Positions 20,271 to 27,393 of a DNA stretch of 64,000 nucleotides are shown piece after piece. Source of the DNA: Pseudomonas sp. TH41 (GTDB lineage: Bacteria > Pseudomonadota > Gammaproteobacteria > Pseudomonadales > Pseudomonadaceae); assembly GCF_016650695.1 (NCBI RefSeq), contig NZ_JAEKFH010000003.1, positions 888,001-952,000 of the forward strand, read 5' to 3'. The translations under genes were made by a program, and so were the position numbers. Each line of letters opens with the position of its first letter. Positions within the stretch are counted from its first letter, which is position 1. The notes below the pieces were generated by a model. The model made no database searches, was not told the DNA's origin, and saw only the letters and a program-made list of their open reading frames with translations.

Positions 20271-21017
20271 ATGACTGCATTTAGTTCATGCCGAATACTT
20301 CAACCCGTTAGTGACACCGCATCTTATTCAGCCGCCACCAATGAACACCCGATCAATACCAACAACACTGGCAGTCGCCGTAAAAGAAACGTTGGTTCCC
20401 ATACCAAATTCTGGAAGCCTGGAAAAACACTTAAAATCGCAATGTACAACGCCAGCGACGAAGCCATTGAAGAGGTCCGAGCTGCCGCCAGTGAATGGCT
20501 GCCTTACGTAAACCTGACATTTGACTTTGTAAAAGGCGATATTGGCGATATACGCATTTTCCTCAATCGGCCAGACGGGATTGAGGCCTCGCAAATTGGT
20601 ACCGATGCACTCATTGATGATATAGGCGGCACCGACGAGCAAAGACGCGGGCCCAGCATGTACCTGAACTGGACGCCTGGCAGCCATCGGTTCAGATTTG
20701 TCGTTCTACATGAGTTCGGACACGCTCTGGGGGCCCTACATGCTCACCAACACCCCAACTCGGATATACCGTGGGATGTACCGAACACCTATAGGCACTG
20801 TGCACAAACTTTCGGCTGGGACAAGAGCGTCGTTGATGCCAATATCCTGCCCCTGCTCCTGAGCGACCAGTTCACTTACCAGCCTTACGACGGAGACTCG
20901 GTCATGCATTATGAAATTCCCAACGAGTGGACTGTTGGCTACTGGGGACAATCGGAATCATGGGCAATCAGCAATGGCGACATCGCCATGATGCGCAACG
21001 CTTATCCCAAAGACTGA
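20271..21017 (+). CDS. Astacin/matrixin-like zinc metalloprotease (metzincin), second of two
   Basis: A 248-residue paralogue of the 19031 protein, roughly 40% identical by eye. The frame is open from 19992, but the ATG at 20271 follows an AAGGA site and starts a protein that aligns with its neighbour. Zinc motif HEFGHALGALHAHQHP places His147, Glu148, His151 and His157. The residue after the third His is Ala, not the Glu seen in the first copy. The Met-turn is SVMHY (210-214). The middle carries an insertion (DDIGGTDEQRRGPS). Like the first it has no signal peptide or membrane part. Target and export route cannot be told from sequence. The antiporter gene converges from the other side. Confidence 0.8.
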   Translation: MTAFSSCRILQPVSDTASYSAATNEHPINTNNTGSRRKRNVGSHTKFWKPGKTLKIAMYNASDEAIEEVRAAASEWLPYVNLTFDFVKGDIGDIRIFLNRPDGIEASQIGTDALIDDIGGTDEQRRGPSMYLNWTPGSHRFRFVVLHEFGHALGALHAHQHPNSDIPWDVPNTYRHCAQTFGWDKSVVDANILPLLLSDQFTYQPYDGDSVMHYEIPNEWTVGYWGQSESWAISNGDIAMMRNAYPKD

Positions 21018-21062
21018 GCGCACCTTTAGCGCCATCAATCCCACCGGCATTTCAACAATCGG

Positions 21063-22694
21063 CTACTGGACGACGCCCAGATTGGCTTCACTCAAATCCA
21101 GTTCAGCCAGTACCTCGCGCAAAACGTCATCACCAATCTGGTGATGACGACTGAGCTTGTACAACTCCAGGCGTTGCGCTCGCAACGCCTTGACGCGCAG
21201 ACGTCGCTCCAGCAAGTTCATCTGAAACGCCAGCGCCTGGGCCTCTGTCGAATCGTTGAACACCTCCAACTGATGCCGATACTCAGACATGATCCGCGCC
21301 TTGAGTTCGGCGGACAATGCTGCCTCAGCCGCATCCACTGGCTTGGCCTCGTTGATTTCCAAGGAGTGAATCGCCGCTTCGGCGGTCTTGCGCCAGGCGT
21401 CACGCACTTCATTGCGACGCCTGGCGTCCGGGCTTTTCTCGATACCGCGCAGCAGCAGTGGCAAAGCAATGCACGCGGCAATCAGCGACAGCAGAATCAC
21501 CCCGGCCGCGATGAAGATCAGCAAATCCCGCTCAGGAAACGCATCGCCGCCCATCAGCATCGGCACCGACAAGACACCCGCCAACGTCACTGCCCCGCGT
21601 ACGCCGCCGACCGTCAGCAACCAGCATGAGCGCGCTGTAGGCACGTGCGTCATCTCACCTTGCCCGCGCAGCCGGCGCAACAGACCCGACAGCCGCCAAG
21701 TGCTCTGTACCCAAATAAACCGCAACAGCAGCAACACGCAGAAAATCGCCACCACCTCCAGGCAGCGGTAAAGCAGCGTCGGCCACAGCGAGGTTTCGTG
21801 ACTGGCGACAGCCTTGATGATGTCCGGCAGCTGCAAGCCCAACAGCAGGAAGATCAAGCCGTTAAAGGCGAATTCCAGCAACGACCAGACGCTGCGATTG
21901 AGCAAGCGGGTGTTGGTCTGGCGCGGCAGCAGATCGAGCCAGCTCTGCATCATTCCCGCCGCCACCGCTGACAGAATGCCCGAGGCGCCCACGCGCTCTG
22001 CCAAAACATAAGCGGCAAACGGCAGCAGCAACATGAAGACGACGTGAGTCGCCGGATCATCCCAGCCGCGGGCGATCATCCACGCCCTCAAACGCCCCAC
22101 CAGCCAACTCAACGCCACACCGACGGCCAGTCCGCCAACCGCCACCAGCACAAACGTCAGGCTGGCATTGGCCAGCGAGAACACCCCGGTCACCGCCGCA
22201 AGCAACGCGAACTTGAACGTCACCAGGCCCGAAGCGTCGTTCATCAGCGCCTCGCCCTGCAGCATGTGCATCAGAGGTGTCGGCAAGCGGTTCTGGGAAA
22301 TTGCCGAGACCGCCACGGCATCCGTCGGCGACAACACCGCCGCCAGGGCGAACGCCACCGGCAGGGGAATACTCGGCAACATCCAATGAATGAAATAGCC
22401 CGCGCCGACAACGGTGAACAGCACCAGGCCGACCGCCAACGTCAGAATCGGCCCGCGCAGCCGCCACAACTCACGCTTGGGCATGCGCCAGCCATCGGAG
22501 AACAATAGCGGCGGCAGGAACAGGAAAAGAAACAACTCGGGGTCCAGCGCCACATGCAATCCGAGGGTCGACCACGCCAGCAACGCGCCGGCGGCAATTT
22601 GCACCAGCGGCAAAGGCAAGGGAATCACTCGTCCGATCAGGCGTGAAACGCCGACCAGCATCAGCATAATCAGGACGGTGTAGGCGGTTTGCAT
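21063..22694 (-). CDS. CPA1-family Na+/H+ antiporter
   Basis: A protein of about 543 residues from the start MQTAYTVLIMLMLVGVSRLI. A Met ten codons upstream is possible. About 12 hydrophobic segments fill the first 410 residues, with the CPA1 blocks LFLFLFLPPLLFSDGW, ALAAVLSPTDAVAVSAIS (the paired-Asp ion site region), GEALMNDASGLV and GGVRGAVTLAGVL. A hydrophilic C-terminal domain of about 130 residues follows, probably cytoplasmic and regulatory. It exchanges Na+ or K+ for protons across the inner membrane. From memory, P. aeruginosa has such a gene close to dapC without the two metalloproteases. Confidence 0.9.
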   Translation of the reverse strand: MQTAYTVLIMLMLVGVSRLIGRVIPLPLPLVQIAAGALLAWSTLGLHVALDPELFLFLFLPPLLFSDGWRMPKRELWRLRGPILTLAVGLVLFTVVGAGYFIHWMLPSIPLPVAFALAAVLSPTDAVAVSAISQNRLPTPLMHMLQGEALMNDASGLVTFKFALLAAVTGVFSLANASLTFVLVAVGGLAVGVALSWLVGRLRAWMIARGWDDPATHVVFMLLLPFAAYVLAERVGASGILSAVAAGMMQSWLDLLPRQTNTRLLNRSVWSLLEFAFNGLIFLLLGLQLPDIIKAVASHETSLWPTLLYRCLEVVAIFCVLLLLRFIWVQSTWRLSGLLRRLRGQGEMTHVPTARSCWLLTVGGVRGAVTLAGVLSVPMLMGGDAFPERDLLIFIAAGVILLSLIAACIALPLLLRGIEKSPDARRRNEVRDAWRKTAEAAIHSLEINEAKPVDAAEAALSAELKARIMSEYRHQLEVFNDSTEAQALAFQMNLLERRLRVKALRAQRLELYKLSRHHQIGDDVLREVLAELDLSEANLGVVQ

Positions 22695-22814
22695 AAAAGC
22701 GCGGTTCCAGGCAATCGACAGCATTGAAGTGCCATATTAGCCGCTTAGACTGCCGGCTGACCGTTGTACCAATGTCGCACGCAGCCGCAGACCATCCTGA
22801 AACACCGCAATACT

Positions 22815-22928
22815 TGTAGGAGCGAGCTTGCTCGCGATGCACCTGAGAGCACCGCGGGGTGTCAGGTTTTTACTGTTATCGTTGACGACCTTCGTCGGAA
22901 CGCCGCCCGGAGCAAGCTCGCTCCCACA
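22815..22928. repeat. REPIN upstream of the Spx/ArsC-like gene
   Basis: The left arm is TGTAGGAGCGAGCTTGCTCGCGA. The right arm is shortened to GGAGCAAGCTCGCTCCCACA after CGGAACGCCGCCC. The spacer holds a diverged TTATCGTTGACGACC block. The rest of the 22695-23006 gap contains the unmapped promoters of the two flanking genes and no other feature. Confidence 0.8.
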
Positions 22929-23006
22929 GGGTTTTGCGTTTTAACTGAACGGTCATGGCATAATCCGTCACCTTTTTTTTCCAGCACCTGTAAAGGGGGC
23001 AATTCC

Positions 23007-23369
23007 TTGACCGTTTCAAGCAAAACGTTGCACCTTTTCGGCATCAAAGCCTGCGACACCATGAAAAAGGCGCGCACCTGGCTCGATGAACACGCTGTCA
23101 GCTATGACTTTCACGATTACAAAACGGCCGGAATCGACCGTGAACACCTGACCCAATGGTGCGATGAGCACGGCTGGCAAGTGGTGTTGAACCGTGCAGG
23201 CACGACCTTTCGCAAGCTCGACGACGAACGCAAAGCCGATCTCGACCAGCCGAAAGCCATCGACCTGATGCTCGCACAACCCTCGATGATCAAGCGCCCG
23301 GTGCTTGATCTCGGTGACCGAACCCTGATTGGCTTCAAGCCAGATATCTACGCGGCAGCCCTCAAGTAA
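23007..23369 (+). CDS. Spx/ArsC-family (YffB-like) thioredoxin-fold protein
   Basis: Best read as 120 residues from a TTG start at 23007, set 7 bases after a strong AAAGGGGG ribosome site. No ATG lies at a sensible place upstream. The protein begins TVSSKTLHLFGIKACDTMKK, with a single Cys16 in the ArsC-like CxxxxK pattern, and contains VVLNRAGTTFRKLDD and the C-terminal block IKRPVLDLGDRTLIGF, as in YffB. It is not an arsenate reductase in the strict sense, since the further catalytic Cys residues are missing. YffB proteins resemble glutathione-dependent thiol enzymes. It lies 33 bases before dapD, and in E. coli yffB is next to dapE. Confidence 0.85.
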   Translation: MTVSSKTLHLFGIKACDTMKKARTWLDEHAVSYDFHDYKTAGIDREHLTQWCDEHGWQVVLNRAGTTFRKLDDERKADLDQPKAIDLMLAQPSMIKRPVLDLGDRTLIGFKPDIYAAALK

Positions 23370-23402
23370 GGCCGCCCGTTCCATTTTGTAAGAGGTATCA
23401 AC

Positions 23403-24437
23403 ATGTCCACTACCCTGTTCAGCCTGGCCTTTGGTGTCGGCACTCAAAACCGTCAAGGCGCATGGCTGGAAGTGTTTTACGCGCAGCCACTGCTCAACCC
23501 GTCGGCCGAACTGGTCGCTGCCATTGCCCCGGTTCTGGGCTACACCGAAGGCAATCAGGCCATCGCGTTCAGCACCGCACAGGCCTCGCAACTGGCCGAA
23601 GCGCTGAAAAGCGTCGATGCCGGCCAAGCTGCATTGCTGACTCGTCTGGCCGAAAGCCACAAGCCGCTGGTCGCCACTCTGCTGGCCGAAGATGCTCAGC
23701 TGACCTCCACGCCTGAGGCCTACCTGAAGCTGCATTTGCTGTCCCACCGTCTGGTCAAGCCGCACGGCCTGAACCTGGCGGGCGTGTTCCCGCTGCTGCC
23801 GAACGTCGCCTGGACCAGCCAGGGCGCGATCGACCTGACTGAACTGGCCGAGCATCAACTCGAAGCCCGCCTGCGTGGCGAGTTGCTGGAAGTGTTCTCG
23901 GTGGACAAGTTCCCGAAAATGACCGACTACGTGGTTCCGGCCGGCGTGCGTATCGCTGATGCGGCACGTATTCGTCTGGGCGCTTACGTGGGCGAAGGCA
24001 CCACCGTGATGCACGAAGGTTTCGTCAACTTCAATGCGGGCACTGAAGGCCCGGGCATGATCGAAGGTCGTGTCTCCGCTGGCGTGTTCGTCGGCAAAGG
24101 TTCGGACCTGGGCGGCGGTTGCTCGACCATGGGCACCCTGTCGGGCGGCGGCAACATCGTGATCAAGGTTGGCGAAGGCTGCCTGATCGGCGCGAACGCC
24201 GGTATCGGCATCCCGCTGGGCGACCGCAACACTGTTGAATCGGGCCTGTACGTGACCGCTGGTACCAAAGTGGCGCTGCTGGACGAAAACAACAAACTGG
24301 TCAAAGTCGTGAAGGCCCGTGAATTGGCGGGTCAACCTGACCTGTTGTTCCGCCGTAATTCGGAAACCGGTGCCGTGGAATGCAAAACCCACAAATCGGC
24401 GATCGAACTGAACGAAGCGCTGCACGCTCACAACTAA
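23403..24437 (+). CDS. dapD: 2,3,4,5-tetrahydropyridine-2,6-dicarboxylate N-succinyltransferase DapD
   Basis: A 344-residue protein of the long pseudomonad DapD type. An N-terminal domain (MSTTLFSLAFGVGTQNRQGA) is followed by a hexapeptide-repeat beta-helix with the active-site segment MHEGFVNFNAGTEGPGMIEG and GCSTMGTLSGGGN. It succinylates tetrahydrodipicolinate using succinyl-CoA, the step before DapC. It follows the YffB-like gene closely, probably in one transcript. A REPIN lies 37 bases after the stop. Confidence 0.96.
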   Translation: MSTTLFSLAFGVGTQNRQGAWLEVFYAQPLLNPSAELVAAIAPVLGYTEGNQAIAFSTAQASQLAEALKSVDAGQAALLTRLAESHKPLVATLLAEDAQLTSTPEAYLKLHLLSHRLVKPHGLNLAGVFPLLPNVAWTSQGAIDLTELAEHQLEARLRGELLEVFSVDKFPKMTDYVVPAGVRIADAARIRLGAYVGEGTTVMHEGFVNFNAGTEGPGMIEGRVSAGVFVGKGSDLGGGCSTMGTLSGGGNIVIKVGEGCLIGANAGIGIPLGDRNTVESGLYVTAGTKVALLDENNKLVKVVKARELAGQPDLLFRRNSETGAVECKTHKSAIELNEALHAHN

Positions 24438-24474
24438 GCAGAGCGCCAAACGATTACCTGATCACCTGATCACC

Positions 24475-24574
24475 TGTGGGAGCGAGCTTGCTCGCGATGG
24501 ACGTTAACGATGACGCGTTCAGCTTGATAAACGCGGTGCTGTTACGTTCTTTCGCGAGCAAGCTCGCTCCTACA
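24475..24574. repeat. REPIN between dapD and csdA
   Basis: Arms TGTGGGAGCGAGCTTGCTCGCGA and TCGCGAGCAAGCTCGCTCCTACA face each other across a spacer with GATGGACGTTAACGATGACGCGTT, a rearranged form of the common spacer block. The two arms differ at one position (TGTGGG against TGTAGG). Confidence 0.9.
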
Positions 24575-24618
24575 GGGGTCAGGCGTACACCCGCCCATGT
24601 TTACCAGGGCCGAACAAC

Positions 24619-25824
24619 ATGATGATTCCTTCTCCCTGGCGCGCCGATTTTCCGGCCATCGCCGCGTTGCAACGGCAAGACCAGACGTACCTGGACAACG
24701 CCGCCACCACGCAAAAACCTCAAGCCCTGCTGGATGCCCTGGCGCATTACTACGCCAATGGCGCGGCCAACGTGCATCGGGCGCAACACTTGCCCGGCGC
24801 GCATGCGACCCAGGCGTTCGAGGACAGCCGCAGCAAAGTCGCCCATTGGTTGAATGCCGGCGATGTCGGGCAGATCATTTTTACCCACGGCGCCACTAGC
24901 GCACTGAACCTCCTGGCCTATGGCCTGGAACACTCATTCAATCCGGGCGATGAGATTGTCATCAGCGCGCTGGAGCATCACGCCAACCTGCTGCCGTGGC
25001 AGCAACTGGCCCACCGTCGCGGGCTGAAACTGGTGATCCTGCCGCTGGACGCCGACGGTTTGATCGACCTGGAGGCTGCCGCGTCGTTGATCAATCCGCG
25101 CACGCGCTTGTTGGCGATCAGTCAACTGTCCAACGTGCTCGGCGCCTGGCAGCCGGTGCCCGCACTGCTGGCGATGGCCAAGGCGCACGACGCACTGACC
25201 GTGGTCGATGGCGCTCAAGGCGTGGTGCATGGTCGGCATGACGTGCAGGCGCTGGGTTGCGACTTTTATGTGTTTTCCAGCCACAAACTCTATGGCCCCG
25301 ATGGCCTGGGCGTGCTGTTCGGTCGCAATGAGGCGCTCAAGCAACTGCGTCATTGGCAGTTCGGCGGCGAAATGGTGCTGGACGCGGATTACCTCAGCGC
25401 TCGCTTTCGCCCTGCCCCGCTGGGTTTCGAGGCCGGAACGCCGCCGATTTCGAGTGTGATTGGTCTGGGGGCGACTCTGAATTACCTCGCCGGTCTCGAT
25501 CAGGACGCGGTCTCGGCTCATGAAGCGGCGCTGCATGACTATTTGCTGAAAGGCCTGGAGGCGCGCAACGGCATTCGGCTGCTGGGCAAGCCTCAACTGG
25601 CGTTGGCGAGTTTTGTCGTGGAGGGTGTGCATAACTCTGATCTGGCGCACTTGTTGACGGAACAGGGGATTGCGGTGCGCGCCGGTCATCATTGCGCCAT
25701 GCCGCTGCTCAAGCACTTTGAACTGGCCGGGGCGATTCGGGTTTCATTGGCGCTGTACAACGATTCCGAAGATCTGGAACGGTTCTTTGACGCGCTGGAT
25801 CAAGCGCTGGAGTTGTTGCGATGA
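24619..25824 (+). CDS. csdA: Cysteine desulfurase CsdA
   Basis: A 401-residue class V aminotransferase of the SufS/CsdA group. It starts SPWRADFPAIAALQRQDQTY, has LDNAATTQKPQALLDAL, the PLP lysine K223 in FSSHKLYGPDGLGVLFG, and the sulfur-carrying Cys359 in RAGHHCAMPLL. The pairing with csdE (ATGA overlap) and tcdA nearby favours CsdA over SufS, since no suf genes are here. It takes sulfur from cysteine, leaving alanine, and passes the persulfide to CsdE. Either of two adjacent ATGs (24619, 24622) could be used. Confidence 0.93.
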   Translation: MMIPSPWRADFPAIAALQRQDQTYLDNAATTQKPQALLDALAHYYANGAANVHRAQHLPGAHATQAFEDSRSKVAHWLNAGDVGQIIFTHGATSALNLLAYGLEHSFNPGDEIVISALEHHANLLPWQQLAHRRGLKLVILPLDADGLIDLEAAASLINPRTRLLAISQLSNVLGAWQPVPALLAMAKAHDALTVVDGAQGVVHGRHDVQALGCDFYVFSSHKLYGPDGLGVLFGRNEALKQLRHWQFGGEMVLDADYLSARFRPAPLGFEAGTPPISSVIGLGATLNYLAGLDQDAVSAHEAALHDYLLKGLEARNGIRLLGKPQLALASFVVEGVHNSDLAHLLTEQGIAVRAGHHCAMPLLKHFELAGAIRVSLALYNDSEDLERFFDALDQALELLR

Positions 25825-26225
25825 GTTTGCCTGCTGAGGCTGCAACGGCACTGGAGACTTTTCAGAATGCCGCGGGTTGGGAACAACGGGCGCGGCTGCT
25901 GATGCAGTGGGGCGATCGTCTACCTGCGTTGAGCAATGTGGATAAAGTCGACGCCAACCGGGTGCATGGCTGTGAAAGTCAGGTGTGGTTGGTGGGCTCG
26001 CTGAGAGATGGCCACTGGCAGTTTGCCGCGAGCAGCGACGCACGGTTGATTCGCGGGTTGGTGGCGTTGCTGCTGGCGCGGGTCAACGGGTTGTCGGCGG
26101 GTGAGTTGCAGCAGGTGGATTTGCCGGATTGGTTTAATCAGCTTGGGCTGAGTCGACAGCTATCGCCGTCGCGCAGTAATGGCCTCAACGCCGTGTTACA
26201 GCGAATGCGCGAACTGGCAAGCTAA
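25821..26225 (+). CDS. csdE: Sulfur acceptor CsdE (SufE family)
   Basis: A 134-residue SufE-like protein. The motif DANRVHGCESQVWLVG holds the acceptor Cys51. The rest matches the family's compact alpha/beta fold, ending LNAVLQRMRELAS. The ATG overlaps the csdA stop by four bases. CsdE accepts the persulfide from CsdA and, in E. coli, can deliver to CsdL/TcdA, whose gene lies just beyond a palindromic repeat in the opposite direction. Confidence 0.93.
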   Translation: MSLPAEAATALETFQNAAGWEQRARLLMQWGDRLPALSNVDKVDANRVHGCESQVWLVGSLRDGHWQFAASSDARLIRGLVALLLARVNGLSAGELQQVDLPDWFNQLGLSRQLSPSRSNGLNAVLQRMRELAS

Positions 26226-26246
26226 TCACCTTCGCCCCCATTCCAA

Positions 26247-26343
26247 TGTAGGAGCTGCCGAAGGCTGCGATCTTTTGATCTTCGGCACTCTCGGGACGCC
26301 TAGAATCAAGATCAAAAGATCGCAGCCTTCGGCAGCTCCTACA
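26247..26343. repeat. Second palindrome family (TGTAGGAGCTGCCGAAGG type), csdE/tcdA
   Basis: Arms of about 34 bases, TGTAGGAGCTGCCGAAGGCT continued by GCGATCTTTTGATCTT, pair with their inverse at the other end. Placed between the convergent ends of csdE and tcdA, it could act as a two-way transcript end. Related copies occur at 44716, 53351, 59520 and 63270. Confidence 0.9.
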
Positions 26344-26353
26344 GGGTTCGTCG

Positions 26354-27166
26354 TTAAACCTCGGGTTTGATGCGATCCGCAGGGCGCCGCACACCCGCCA
26401 CAATCTTATCCACAGCCTTGGTCGCCGCGACCATGCCGAACGTCGCCGTCACCATCATCACCGCGCCAAACCCGCCAGCGCAGTCCAGCTTCACGCCATC
26501 GCCGACAAAACTCTTCTGCAAACAAATGCTGCCATCCGGTTTCGGGTAGCGCAGTTGCTCGGTCGAAAACACGCACGGCACGCTGTAATGGCGGGTCACG
26601 GTGCGGGAGAAGTTGTAATCACGGCGCAACGTCGAACGCACTTTCGAGGCCAATGGATCATTGAACGTACGGTTCAGGTCGCACACCTGAATCAGTGTCG
26701 GGTCAATCTGCCCACCCGCACCACCGGTCGTGATGATCTGGATCTTGCGGCGCTTACACCAGGCGATCAACGCAGCCTTGGCGTTGACGCTGTCGATGCA
26801 GTCGATCACGCAATCGATGTTCGGCGTGATGTATTCGGCCATGGTCTCGCGGGTGACGAAATCCGCCACCGCGTGCACCGTGCAATCCGGGTTGATCCCG
26901 CGCAGGCGCTCGGCCATCACGTCGACCTTGGGTTTGCCGACAGTGCTGTCCAGCGCGTGCAGCTGACGGTTGGCGTTGCTGACGCAGACGTCGTCCAGGT
27001 CGAACAGCGAAATCTCGCCCACGCCACAACGGGCAATGGCTTCCGCCGCCCAGGAACCGACGCCACCGACGCCGACGATCGCCACATGCGCCGCGCGCAA
27101 GCGTTCGAGGCCGTCGATGCCATACAAACGAGCGATGCCGGCAAACCGTGGATCTTCTGTACTCAT
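26354..27166 (-). CDS. tcdA: tRNA threonylcarbamoyladenosine dehydratase TcdA (CsdL)
   Basis: A 270-residue ThiF/E1-like protein. The start MSTEDPRFAGIARLYG (27166) is preferred over a Met two codons earlier. The ATP-binding GVGGVGSWAAEAIARCG and FDLDDVCVSNANRQ blocks, the catalytic arginine region and the CIDSVNAKAALI segment are present, and the C-terminus CAGGFGAVMMVTATFGMVAA is typical of this family. TcdA cyclises t6A37 of tRNAs to ct6A. The window also holds tsaB, needed to make t6A itself, and the CsdA-CsdE pair that supports TcdA in E. coli. Confidence 0.93.
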   Translation of the reverse strand: MSTEDPRFAGIARLYGIDGLERLRAAHVAIVGVGGVGSWAAEAIARCGVGEISLFDLDDVCVSNANRQLHALDSTVGKPKVDVMAERLRGINPDCTVHAVADFVTRETMAEYITPNIDCVIDCIDSVNAKAALIAWCKRRKIQIITTGGAGGQIDPTLIQVCDLNRTFNDPLASKVRSTLRRDYNFSRTVTRHYSVPCVFSTEQLRYPKPDGSICLQKSFVGDGVKLDCAGGFGAVMMVTATFGMVAATKAVDKIVAGVRRPADRIKPEV

Positions 27167-27393
27167 GACCATTACCCCAAAAACCGGCGCGCATTATAGG
27201 GCCACAGCGGGAGAACTTTTAACCTTCCTGCGACAAGTGTAAGAACTTATGTGAATGCGGATTGCCCAACGTCCGGCATTTCCCTGTTCGCTGTACGGTC
27301 AGAGAACCTCCAGTGTAGGATGCGCGCCCTGCCCCTTGGCAGCCAGCCGCCAACCGTTCCTTCGTTCCACAGCCTTTGGAACCCGAAATAGCT

